A stretch of DNA of 64,000 nt from DATBGO01 sp963785765 (GTDB taxonomy: Bacteria > Actinomycetota > Actinomycetes > Streptosporangiales > Streptosporangiaceae), in contig CAWAWM010000002.1 in NCBI GenBank assembly GCA_963785765.1, positions 1-64,000 of the forward strand. Direction: 5' to 3'. Every line of letters begins with the position of its first letter. The first letter of the stretch is position 1. Below the pieces are notes generated by a model that saw nothing but the letters and a program-made list of their open reading frames with translations, had not been told where the DNA came from and did not search any database. A program made the translations under genes and the position numbers. Shown one piece after another: positions 45,424-56,081 of the stretch.

Positions 45424-45462
45424 AGGCCCGCGAGACGGGGAATCCCCAGCTCACGGGCCGTT
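45424..45462. terminator. Hairpin next to tRNA-Tyr copy 5
   Basis: GGCCCGCGAG (45424-45433) pairs with CTCACGGGCC (45450-45459) with one mismatch; an inner GGGG/CCCC pair extends the stem. A GTTT run follows on the plus strand and AAGAAGG lies on the other side. It stands 10 bp from the tRNA 3' end, as in copies 1 and 4, but its sequence is different. Confidence 0.6.
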
Positions 45463-45470
45463 TCCGCAGG

Positions 45471-45523
45471 TGGTGGCAGGTGTTGGGTTCGAACCAACGT
45501 AGGCTAAGCCGACGGTTTTACAG
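45471..45523 (-). repeat. tRNA-Tyr 3'-half repeat, copy 5 (candidate att site)
   Basis: 53 bp like copy 4 except one base in the variable arm (CTAAGCC instead of CTTAGCC on the plus strand). Right flank is type C. No 5' half follows. Confidence 0.87.
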
Positions 45524-45796
45524 TGAGCCGATCCCGGCCCATCGGAATAGCCACTGGCCTGCCGTTCCCTATTTCCCGCGGCGTGAATACCGCGTTCTGT
45601 CCGTGTGGCGTCCGTAGTCCCGGAGTGTTCCTGGTCAGCGCGACGCAGGTTTTGGATCACGTCCCATCAAGTCCAGCCGAGTCCTGCTGCATCTCATCGT
45701 CCCGCTGCCGTCCTGGACCCGGCCAGGCACACCGCTGAACCACCGGACTGCCGCAGCCGATGCCCGTACTCCCCCGGCCGGACGATGCGCCGGATA
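45524..45796. repeat. Flank repeat C, copy 2
   Basis: Homologous to 40914-41186 with scattered substitutions, ending near CGATGCGCCGGAT. Beyond it an IS fragment begins. Confidence 0.85.
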
Positions 45797-45894
45797 CTGT
45801 CCCACCTTGGAAATCCGATCTGCACGACCATTATTCACCCCCCGCCAAAGATTCCCAGGCGAGCCCGGGACCGGTACGGCAAGACCGGCGAGCG

Positions 45895-46133
45895 CATGAC
45901 CGGCACCCTGCACCGGGAGGTCCCCGGCCGGCTGCTCATCCCTGACGAGCGCCACCTGCGCCAGGTCCTGACCGAAGTACCTGCAGCACTAAAACAGCGC
46001 CCGGCCTGCACCCTTCACCAGCTCCCAGCCGCGCAAGCGGACACCCACCGCCGCAGACCGACCTGGCCAGGCACCAGATCCGCGAAGACAAGTCCCCGGC
46101 GGCCTTACCAGCGAGTACCCGACCGCAGGATAA
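45895..46133 (+). pseudogene. IS transposase C-terminal remnant
   Basis: The frame reads MTGTLHREVPGRLLIPDERH and LRQVLTEVPAALKQRPAC, then LHQLPAAQADTHRR; after further frame changes a second frame reads RQVPGGLTSEYPTAG-stop. This matches the tail of actinobacterial IS transposases of the integrase-core type (RLLI..ERHLRQVLTEY, QVLGGLTxEY). It carries at least two frameshifts. Confidence 0.65.
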
Positions 46134-46198
46134 CTATCCAAGCATTCACGACAAAGCGCAGGTCACTGAACCACATCGAATATTCGAGCCCCGCAGGG

Positions 46199-46460
46199 TC
46201 AGGCCGAGCGCGTCGGTGAACGTGATGGCATCGCGGGTCATCGCGGTGATGGTGCGCAGCACCGTCCCCGACGACAGGCCGACTCCGGCATTTTCGACCG
46301 GGATGACCTCGCGGGTGGCGGCGAGGGCGTCGAGCAGCAGCGGGTCCCAGTTATCCAGGTTGCCGCGGAAATGCTGCAGCAGAACCAGCGGCGGGATCGC
46401 CCGCCGCGGCGTTGCCGAAGCGGCGGGCCGGCGCCTTGTCTGCGGGGTCGCGGGCGGCAT
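46199..46460 (-). pseudogene. Alpha/beta hydrolase fragment
   Basis: The minus strand reads IPPLVLLQHFRGNLDNWDPL, LLDALAATREVIPVENAGVG and TAMTRDAITFTDALGLT, the N-terminal part of an alpha/beta hydrolase. The frame upstream of IPPL must be shifted by a base (ARRFGNAAA in the other frame), and the catalytic domain after DALGLT is missing. Confidence 0.65.
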
Positions 46461-46466
46461 CGATGC

Positions 46467-48986
<2,520 letters not shown>

Positions 48987-49614
48987 GAGCCGAATCTAAC
49001 CTCAGCACCGGCAACCTCTGAGAGCTACCGCTGTGCAGGAACGCCCGCCACGCCGCGCCAAGCCCGGGCGGTGCATGGCCCTGCCGCCCGCGCCGGCGTG
49101 CTCATGCAGAACTCCGGGCAGCCCCAACCTGCGGGCGGCACGCGAGGCACCGTACCAGCAGGGCGGAGCCTGCCCCCTACCCCGCTGGAAAGATCCAGTC
49201 CTTATCCGGCCGTGAAATATCGTCGCGAGGCCTCAGCGGCGCGGACCGCCGGCCAGCGAAGCGGAAAAAGGGCTGCCGGCCCCGGCAGCGTCCGTGCGGC
49301 GCATGTAGGCCACCTTCCCACCGGGCAGCCCGCCGAGAAGCCGACGGAAGCCGGATCACGTGACCCGCCGATTCAGGGGCGGCCTCAAGCCGTGGGTGAA
49401 GCCGCCCGAGCCGGTCCGGTTCTTTGGCACCCGCCGCGGAGCTGGCCGACGGTCCTATGGGTCTGTACGGCGATGTTGCTGCTCACGTCGCTGCTCGTGC
49501 ACAGATCGAGCACGGCCGGCCAGGCTGCGCTGAAGCGGCCACGGAGCCCTGTGGGGTGCCAGAAGTATGCCTGGCCTGTGAGCTGCAGCGATGCACCAGG
49601 GCCGGGGGTAGACC
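48987..49614. other. Unassigned stretch upstream of glgP
   Basis: No recognisable protein on either strand. The promoter of the phosphorylase gene must lie at the left end; no clear elements are seen. Confidence 0.45.
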
Positions 49615-49627
49615 ATGATGATCAGCC

Positions 49628-49892
49628 GTGTCCCTCCATTTGCTCTATCTGGTCTTCATCCGGGTCTGCGGCTGGCTCGTGCTGCTCAGTCGTTCACCGG
49701 CCTCCAAGAACGCGGAGCTGCTCGTACTGCGCCATGAGGTCGCCGTGCTGCGCCGCACTAATCCGCGCCCGCGGCTGGACTGGGCCGACCGCGCGGTCCT
49801 CGTCGCGCTGATCCGGCTCCTGCCGCGACGGAGGCGAACCCGCCCGCTGGTCACCCTGTACCGCTCCAAAAATGTCGTGACCGGTCTGACCT
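49628..49892 (+). pseudogene. IS transposase N-terminal fragment
   Basis: The frame starts MSLHLLYLVFIRVCGWLVLL, SPASKNAELLVLRHEVAVLR, RTNPRPRLDWADRAVLVALI and then runs out into unrelated sequence where the complete IS at 49893 begins. Homologous in sequence and upstream end to the fragment at 27153. Confidence 0.75.
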
Positions 49893-50998
49893 GCGGGTTT
49901 CGGTGACTCGCTTACGCGGCCCGATGGTACTCGTTGATCACGCCGCCAAGGACCTTCCGGCGCTGCACTGGCGCGTCCAGCGGTGTGACGGCCGGCTGAT
50001 CATGATCGGGTGGCCGCTGATTCCGGGACTGATGCGGACGGTGCCCGTTGTAGTGCCCGACGTAGGCCCGCAGCACCGCCCGTAGATGGACTTCGTTGTA
50101 GATGAGCATCCGGTCGGTGCACTCGGAACGTACTGTCCGTACCCAGCGTTCGGCATAACAATTCGCCCGAGGAGCCCGCGGAGGGGACTTCACGATCCGC
50201 ACGCCCTCGCTGGCCAGGACGTCATCGAACGCGCCGGTGAACTTGGCGTCGCGGTCCCGTATGAGGAACCGGAAGGAGCCGATCCGGTCCGCGAGGTCCA
50301 TGACCAGGTTGCGGGCCTGCTGGGCCGTGCAGGCGCCGTCCGGAGACTGGGTCACCCCGAGGATGTGCACCCGCCGGGTCGCTATCTCCATGACGAACAG
50401 TACGTAAAGGCGTCGGAGGAAGATCGTGTCCACGGTGAAGAAGTCGCACGCCAGCAGGCCCTCCGCCTGCGCACGCAGGAAGCTCCGCCAGGAGGTGTCC
50501 AGGCCGCGCGGAGCGGGCCGACACCCTCTGGCGCGGAGGATCCGCCGTACAGTCGCCTCACTGATGTGGTGGCCGAGGCGGGTCAACTCGCCGTGCACCC
50601 GGCGGTATCCCCACGCGGGGTTCTCCCCCGCCAGCCGCAGCACCAGATCGCGGACCTCCTGGCCGACCGCCGGGCGGCCCGGCCGATTCAGGTAGGTCCA
50701 CTTGCGGGTGATCAGGCGGCGGTGCCAGGCCACCAGTGTTCCCGGCGTGACTAGCCGACTGTCACGCAATGCGGCCGGGAGCAGCCGGGCAAGGGCTGCC
50801 AGGATCGCGCGGTCGGCCCAGTCCGGCCTGGGCCGGACCACCTGGCGGCGGAGCACCATCACCTCATGACGCAGCACCATGATCTCCGCGTCCTTGGACG
50901 CCTGGCTGCGTCTCAGCAGGCACAGCCATCCGAAGACGCGGACCGTGATCAAATACAGCAGGCGGACAGACACGAACCGCAATCTTGCCCCAACCCGC
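49893..50998. mobile_element. Insertion sequence with integrase-core transposase (~1.1 kb)
   Basis: A complete minus-strand transposase gene is flanked by short imperfect inverted repeats: GCGGGTT at 49893-49899 and AACCCGC at 50992-50998, with weaker matching inward. No target-site duplication is obvious. It appears to have landed in or next to an older related IS fragment on the left and a J-domain gene on the right. Confidence 0.65.
49912..50982 (-). CDS. IS transposase, integrase-core (rve/DDE) type
   Basis: A 356-residue transposase. The N-terminal part reads VRLLYLITVRVFGWLCLLRR and ASKDAEIMVLRHEVMVLRRQ; the helix-turn-helix region is NPAWGYRRVHGELTRLGHHI. The DDE core is visible: D in CDFFTVDTIFLRRLYVLFVM, D in FRFLIRDRDAKFTGAFDDVL, and E in NCYAERWVRTVRSECTDRML. 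It ends VLGGVINEYHRAA. It is the only intact transposase in the window, so it could be active and supply the truncated relatives in trans. Confidence 0.9.
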   Translation of the reverse strand: MRFVSVRLLYLITVRVFGWLCLLRRSQASKDAEIMVLRHEVMVLRRQVVRPRPDWADRAILAALARLLPAALRDSRLVTPGTLVAWHRRLITRKWTYLNRPGRPAVGQEVRDLVLRLAGENPAWGYRRVHGELTRLGHHISEATVRRILRARGCRPAPRGLDTSWRSFLRAQAEGLLACDFFTVDTIFLRRLYVLFVMEIATRRVHILGVTQSPDGACTAQQARNLVMDLADRIGSFRFLIRDRDAKFTGAFDDVLASEGVRIVKSPPRAPRANCYAERWVRTVRSECTDRMLIYNEVHLRAVLRAYVGHYNGHRPHQSRNQRPPDHDQPAVTPLDAPVQRRKVLGGVINEYHRAA

Positions 50999-51052
50999 CA
51001 ACCCGGCCAAACCGCAGCTCACGACCCTTCATCGAGTTCTGAAGCGGCACAG

Positions 51053-51504
51053 GTGCTGGCCATCGGCGCCGACGCCACCGGCGCGGACATCGCCCGCGCC
51101 TGGCGGCGGCTCGCCCGCGCGGTGCACCCCGACTCCCGGCCCGGCGACCCCGCCGCCGCGGAGTTCCAGGCCGTCGCCGATGCCTACGAGCTGCTATCCG
51201 ACCCGGCCCGCCGCGCTGCCTACGGCCACCAGCACCGGGCCCGGCCGGCCTGGCGCCGCGCATCGCCACGCGCGCCTGCCGCGGCTGAGCCGGCGCGCTA
51301 TGGCCGTTCCCGCCAGTCGCCGTGCCCGGGCAGACCGCCGGCCCGGTGCGCGGCGCGGCCCTGCGGGCCGGCCCCGTCCGCATCGAGCCAGCAGGGCCGC
51401 CCGGCCCGGGTGGCAGCAGCGGGCCGGAGCCCGCCGGCAGCCCCGCAGTCTTCGCCTGGCTGGCGTACTGGCTGCTCGCCGACCTGCGTGAGCGGCCATG
51501 GTGA
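51053..51504 (+). pseudogene. J-domain (DnaJ-like) protein, 5'-truncated and frameshifted
   Basis: The frame reads VLAIGADATGADIARAWRRL, ARAVHPDSRPGDPAAAEFQA and VADAYELLSDPARRAAYGH: a J domain with the HPD motif needed to stimulate DnaK. No start with a ribosome binding site is present; the GTG at 51053 is only the first possible codon. Near 51250-51320 a frame change is needed to reach the natural-looking C-terminus PAVFAWLAYWLLADLRERPW and the TGA at 51504. The IS end lies 55 bp upstream. Confidence 0.65.
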
Positions 51505-51836
51505 CCCCCGGCTGGGCCGACCCGGCCCGCGGGGTGTACAGCATCTCCGTCGCCGCCGAACTGGCCGGCCTGCACCCCCAGACCCTGCGCATCTACGAGC
51601 GCGAGGGCCTGGTCGAACCCTCCCGCAGCACCGGCGGCACCCGCCGCTACAGCCACAACGACATCACCCGGCTACTGGAAATCATCGCCCTCAGCAGCGA
51701 CGGACTCAACCTGGCCGGCATCCGCCGCGTCCTGGCCCTGCAGGAAGAAACCCGCCGCCTGCAGGCAGAGGTCAGCCGACTCAAAACCGCTCGCCGCCGC
51801 CCAGGCCCGGCACGACATTCGCCAGACAGCCCCTAA
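51498..51836 (+). CDS. hspR: HspR-like MerR-family regulator
   Basis: A 112-residue MerR protein: VYSISVAAELAGLHPQTLRI, YEREGLVEPSRSTGGTRRYS and HNDITRLLEIIALSSDGLNL, followed by a short coiled coil. HspR represses heat-shock genes (dnaK operon, clpB) by binding HAIR elements. Its start overlaps the end of the J-domain frame. The pairing of a J-domain gene and HspR is the normal actinobacterial arrangement. Confidence 0.88.
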   Translation: MVTPGWADPARGVYSISVAAELAGLHPQTLRIYEREGLVEPSRSTGGTRRYSHNDITRLLEIIALSSDGLNLAGIRRVLALQEETRRLQAEVSRLKTARRRPGPARHSPDSP

Positions 51837-51887
51837 CCCCTCCACGATGCCAGGGGACTGACAGGGCAGCTTCTTGGTGACCGTGGG

Positions 51888-52748
51888 TCAGGGGTCTGTG
51901 GCCGGATCGGATGGCAGGTGATCACCGCTGAGGAAGGCGGCGACGAGGGCAGCGATCTCTGCGGGGCTTTCGAGCAGGAACAGGTGACCTCCATGCCGGA
52001 CGATGTGCAGCTGTGCGTGCGGGATGCACCGGGCGAGGATCCGGCCGTTGATCAGCGGCACGATGGGGTCGTCGTCGCCGGCTAGCACCAGGGTCTGCTG
52101 CCGTAGCGATCGCAGCCAGGGCATGCTGGTCCAGCCGCTGATCGCGTAGAGCTGGCCGAGATATCCCGGTAGCGTGGGCCGTTCGGTGAACCGGGCGAGG
52201 GAGCCGTGCAGCAGCGCGTCGGGGTCGCGGCGGGCGGCGCCGCCGTAGACCCGGCCGGCGATGCGCCGGTAGTAGTCGGGCTGGTAGTAGCGGCGCGGCG
52301 TGGCGAGCGACAGCAGGACGCGCGGCGAGCCCGGCACGCCGCCCAGGCCCGGGCCGGTGGCCGCGAGTACCAGGCGCCGGACCCGGGCCGGGGCCTGGTG
52401 CGCGAGCTGCTGCGCGATGACGCCGCCCAGGGACACGCCGAGCACATCGACGCGCTGGTAGCTGAGCGCATCGAGCATCCCTTCCACCGTCCGGGCGATG
52501 CCAGGCATCCGCCGCGGCCAGGAGTAGGGGGTCGACTGCCCGATGCCCGGGGCGTCGAAGCTGATCACCTGCAGCCCCCGGGCGGCCAGTTCCCGCTCGA
52601 ACGGCGCGCCGAGATCGAGGCTGGCCCCGATCCCGGTGATCAGGAGCAGCGGCGGCCCGGAGCCGCGCACCGAGGTACGCATCTTGACGCCGTCGGCGCC
52701 GATGTCGACGAACCGGATGGCGCGCTGGTCAGGCGAAGGCGCTGACAC
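51888..52748 (-). CDS. Alpha/beta hydrolase (PHA depolymerase- or lipase-like)
   Basis: About 286 residues. Oxyanion motif LLLITGIGASLDLGAPFERE, nucleophile elbow DVLGVSLGGVIAQQLAHQAP (G-V-S-L-G), late acid VLAGDDDPIVPLINGRILAR and histidine HIVRHGGHLFLLESPAEIAA are all present. These resemble medium-chain PHA depolymerases and lipases. GTG at 52748 (VSAPSPDQ) is chosen because GGGAGGG lies 9 bases upstream and it overlaps the dehydrogenase end by 20 bp. Last gene of the polyester/aromatic operon. Confidence 0.87.
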   Translation of the reverse strand: MSAPSPDQRAIRFVDIGADGVKMRTSVRGSGPPLLLITGIGASLDLGAPFERELAARGLQVISFDAPGIGQSTPYSWPRRMPGIARTVEGMLDALSYQRVDVLGVSLGGVIAQQLAHQAPARVRRLVLAATGPGLGGVPGSPRVLLSLATPRRYYQPDYYRRIAGRVYGGAARRDPDALLHGSLARFTERPTLPGYLGQLYAISGWTSMPWLRSLRQQTLVLAGDDDPIVPLINGRILARCIPHAQLHIVRHGGHLFLLESPAEIAALVAAFLSGDHLPSDPATDP

Positions 52749-53912
52749 CGGTGATGTCCCTCCCGACGATGAGGCTCTGGATGGTCTCGGTGCCTTCATA
52801 AGTGTGGATCGCCTCGATGTCGGCCATGTGGCGGATCACGTGGAAGTCGAGCAGGATGCCGTTGCCGCCGAGCAGGTCCCGCGCCTCGGCGATGACCTGC
52901 CGGGCCTTGCGGGTGTTGTTCATCTTCGCGATGGCCGCGATCGTGTCGGTCAGCCTGCCCTCCTCGATTAGCCTGCCGAGCCGCAGGCAGTACAGCTGCA
53001 TGGAGCAGACCTCGGCCAGCATCTTGACCAGCCGGTCCTGCACGATCTGGAAGCTGGCCAGCGGCCTGCCGAACTGCTGCCGCTGCCCGCAGTAGGCCAC
53101 GGCCACCTCGTAGGCGGCGGTGGCGTGGCCGAGCGCGCCCCACGCGACCGCGTTGCGGGTGCCGGCCAGCACCCGGCCGGCGTCCTTGAAGCTGTGTGCG
53201 CCCGGCAGCCGGTTCTCGTCGGGCACCCGGACATCGTTCAGCATGATCTCGGCTTGCCATACCGCGCGCTGCGATCCCTTGGCCTCGATCCGGCTCGCGT
53301 GGTAGCCGGGGGTTCCCTTCTCGACCAGGAATCCCTTGACCTTGCCGTCCGCGACGTCGCGGACGGCACCACGATGACATCCGCGATCGTGCCGTTGCCG
53401 ATCCACTTCTTCGCGCCGTTGATCACCCAGTCGCTGCCGTCGCGGCGGGCGGTGGTCTCCAGCGCCACCGAATCCGAGCCGTGGGCCGGCTCGGTGAGCG
53501 CGAACGCGCCCAGTTTCTCCAGCCGGGCCATGCCGGGCAGCCAGCGCTCCTTCTGCTCTGGCGACCCGAGCATGGCGATCGACTGCATGGCCAGGCCGGC
53601 CTGGACGCCGAGGAACGTGTCCAGGCTGCCGTCGCCGCGGTTGAGCTCCATGTGCACGAGCCCGGTGGCGATCGGGCTCATCGGCGGGCACCCGTACCCC
53701 TCGATCCCGTCGCCGACGATCCCGAGCTTGGCCAGCTTCTCGATCAGCGGCCACGGGAATGCCGCGCGCTCCCAGTAGCCGTTGATGACCGGCAGCACCT
53801 CATCGTCGACGAAGGCGCGGGTGCGCAGCAGGTAGCCAAGCTCCTCGGTGCCGAGCTGGTCGGCGATCCGGAAGTAGTCGGTGCTCAGCGAGCGGCCGAT
53901 GTCCTCGTGCAT
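52729..53912 (-). CDS. Acyl-CoA dehydrogenase, frameshifted
   Basis: Two frames form one acyl-CoA dehydrogenase of about 395 residues, an FAD enzyme of beta-oxidation-like steps. N-terminal frame: FAFALTEPAHGSDSVALETT-like motif (visible as GAFALTEPAHGSDSVALETT) and INGAKKWIGNGTIADVIVV. C-terminal frame: GKVKGFLVEKGTPGYHASRI, FQIVQDRLVKMLAEVCSMQL and IEAIHTYEGTETIQSLIVGR. The frames join near 53371 (GTGGTGCCGTCCG); one base seems missing. The glutamate in HTYEGTET is the expected catalytic base in glutaryl-CoA-type members. ATG 53912 follows phaC by 11 bp. Confidence 0.87.
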
Positions 53913-53923
53913 GCCGGGCCCCG

Positions 53924-55642
53924 TCAGGTGTCGAAGACGTACGTGCCGGGCGCGTCGACGAGCGGGCGCAGGCCGCCGCCGCCGAGCTGCGCCGGTGCCG
54001 GCTGCTCCGCGCCGCAGCGGTCTGCGAGCCAGGCCAGCAGGTCGGGCCACCAGCTGCCCGGCACCGTCTGCGCGGTCTTCAGCCAGTCCGCCGGGCTGGC
54101 CGGGTTGGCCTTGCTTGTCTGGTAGGTGGCCTTCGGGTTGCCGGGCGGATTGACCAGGGCGGCGATGTGACCGCTGGTGGACAGGATGAACCGGCTATCG
54201 CCGCCGAGCAGCTGGGTGCTGCGGTAGCAGTTCTGCCAGGGCGTGATGTGGTCGGCGATGCCCGCGACGAGGTAACTGTCGACTTCGACCTGGGACAGGT
54301 CGATCGGGGTGCCGAGCACCGTCAGCGCGCCCGGCGTGGCCAGCTGGTTGTCCATCGCCAGGTCGACGAAGTCGGCGTGCAGCTTCGCGCTCATCCGGGT
54401 GGTGTCGGCGTTCCAGAACAAGATGTCGAACGCCGGCGGCTTCTTGCCGAGCAGGTAGTTGTTGACCCAGTAGTTCCAGACCAGGTCGCCGGGCCGGAGC
54501 CAGGCGAACACCTCAGCCAGGGCCCGGCCGTCCAGGTAGCCGCGGCGCCTGGACATCTGTTTGGCCGCCGCCGCGAGCTGGCGGTCCGCCAGCGCGGCCA
54601 CGGTACCGGCCTGCGCGTCGTCGAGCACGGTGACCAGCAGGCCGAAGGCGGACAGCCGGCCCTGCTGGCCGGTGGCGGCCAGGTGCGCGGCGGTGATGCT
54701 GGCGATGATGCCGCCCGCGCAGACGCCGGTCAGCACGGTGCGGCTGGTGCCGCAGATCCGCTCGACGGCGTCCAGCGCGTCGAGTACCGCCTGGACGTAG
54801 GTGTCCAGGCCCCAGGCGGCGTGCCGGGCGTCCGGGTTCCGCCAGGACATGACGAACACCTGCTGGCCGCCGCCAACCAGGTACTCGGTCAGGCTGCGGC
54901 CGGGAGCCAGGTCAAGGGCGTAGTACTTGTTGATGGTCGGCGGTACGAGCAGCAGCGGGACCTCGCGGACCTGCTCGGTCTGCGGACGGTACTGGATTAG
55001 CTCGAACACCTCGGTGCGCAGCACCACCGCTCCGGGCGTGACCGCGATGTTGCGGCCCACCTCGAAAGCCGAGGAGTCCACCATCTCGGGTATCCGCGGC
55101 GCGGTAGCCAGGTCGCGCAGCAGGCTGACCCCGCCGCGGACCAGGCTCACGCCGCCGGTGTCGACGACGGCTTTCGCCGACGCCGGGTTGACCAGCGGCA
55201 GGTTACTCGGCGACAGCGCCTCGATGAGGTTCTCGGCGGCGAACCGGACCCTTTTGTCGTCCCGCCAGTCCAGCGCCGCATCGCTGACGAGCTGGTGAGC
55301 GGTCTGCCCGGCCGCCAGGTAGGCCTGCACGATACGGCGCAGCAGCGGATTTTCCGTCCAGGCCGGATCGACGAACCGGCGGTCCCTGCGGTGCGGAGCC
55401 AGCGCCGAGGTGCCGGCGCCGATCCGGGCGAATTCGGCGGCGAGGCTGCCCAGCCTGCGGCCGGTGGTGAGCGGCCTCACGGCCAGGCTGGCCGCGAGCT
55501 TGGCGGTCGACGCGTCCGGGGCGAACCGGCGGAACGTGCCGAGTGCGGCGTCGGCCAGCAGCGCGTCGAGCGGGGCTGCCTGGTCGGCGGTGTCGGCGGA
55601 TCCCGGCAGCGGGGCGCCGGGTGATGCTGTCTGAACGGTCAT
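53924..55642 (-). CDS. phaC: Class I polyhydroxyalkanoate synthase
   Basis: A 572-residue PHA synthase that polymerises (R)-3-hydroxyacyl-CoA. The lipase-like box with catalytic cysteine reads LTGVCAGGIIASITAAH (C308), the acid is in LVAGIADHITPWQNCYRSTQ and the histidine in STSGHIAALVNPPGNPKATY. LVWNYWVNNYLLGKKPPAFD matches the class I region. It is in the middle of the operon, after DoxX (88-bp gap) and before the acyl-CoA dehydrogenase. No phaA or phaB is in the window. Confidence 0.93.
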   Translation of the reverse strand: MTVQTASPGAPLPGSADTADQAAPLDALLADAALGTFRRFAPDASTAKLAASLAVRPLTTGRRLGSLAAEFARIGAGTSALAPHRRDRRFVDPAWTENPLLRRIVQAYLAAGQTAHQLVSDAALDWRDDKRVRFAAENLIEALSPSNLPLVNPASAKAVVDTGGVSLVRGGVSLLRDLATAPRIPEMVDSSAFEVGRNIAVTPGAVVLRTEVFELIQYRPQTEQVREVPLLLVPPTINKYYALDLAPGRSLTEYLVGGGQQVFVMSWRNPDARHAAWGLDTYVQAVLDALDAVERICGTSRTVLTGVCAGGIIASITAAHLAATGQQGRLSAFGLLVTVLDDAQAGTVAALADRQLAAAAKQMSRRRGYLDGRALAEVFAWLRPGDLVWNYWVNNYLLGKKPPAFDILFWNADTTRMSAKLHADFVDLAMDNQLATPGALTVLGTPIDLSQVEVDSYLVAGIADHITPWQNCYRSTQLLGGDSRFILSTSGHIAALVNPPGNPKATYQTSKANPASPADWLKTAQTVPGSWWPDLLAWLADRCGAEQPAPAQLGGGGLRPLVDAPGTYVFDT

Positions 55643-55730
55643 TACTTCATGATCTCCTAACGCGCCGGGTCCGGCGCGGCCGTGGGCTTTGAGGGCGAGG
55701 CTGCTCAGGCTGGCCTGGGGCCGCTCCTGC

Positions 55731-56072
55731 TCAGCTGGTGAGGGCGACGGCCAGGTAGGCGATGGTGATGGCCAGGGCGAGCAGGGCCGGGGCGGTCTCC
55801 TTCCCGCTGTCCGCGGCGCGCCGGTGGGTGATCAGGGCGCCGAGGAGCAGCAGCACCATCCCGGCGGCTGCGGCCAGGCCGACGGGGTGCCACCACAGGC
55901 CGGCCAGGATGCCTGCGGCGGCGGCTAGCTCGGCGACGCCGATGAGCCGGTAGCGGGGCCAGGGGATGCCGAAGTGCGCGGCGGATTTCCGCATTCTGGG
56001 CTGGGCTGTCAGCTTGCCGACCGCCGGGAGCAGGCAGGCTACGGCCAGCAGCAGCGAGATGGTGACGAACAT
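55731..56072 (-). CDS. DoxX-family membrane protein
   Basis: A 113-residue protein with four membrane spans: FVTISLLLAVACLLPAVGKL, LIGVAELAAAAGILAGLWW, VGLAAAAGMVLLLLGALI and LLALAITIAYLAVALTS. The DoxX/SURF4-like pattern of AxKL after the first span fits. Function is often unknown; some are quinone-linked. It follows the FAD hydroxylase by 9 bp, so it is in the same operon. Confidence 0.85.
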   Translation of the reverse strand: MFVTISLLLAVACLLPAVGKLTAQPRMRKSAAHFGIPWPRYRLIGVAELAAAAGILAGLWWHPVGLAAAAGMVLLLLGALITHRRAADSGKETAPALLALAITIAYLAVALTS

Positions 56073-56081
56073 GGGACCTTC

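Noticed and set aside
16052..45523. Five functional tRNA-Tyr genes
   Set aside because: All lack the 5' acceptor strand, D arm and 5' anticodon stem, and copy 2 has a deletion in the anticodon loop region.
16052..45523. CRISPR array or integron attC array
   Set aside because: Repeats are kilobases apart, match tRNA-Tyr, and there is no cas gene or integron integrase.
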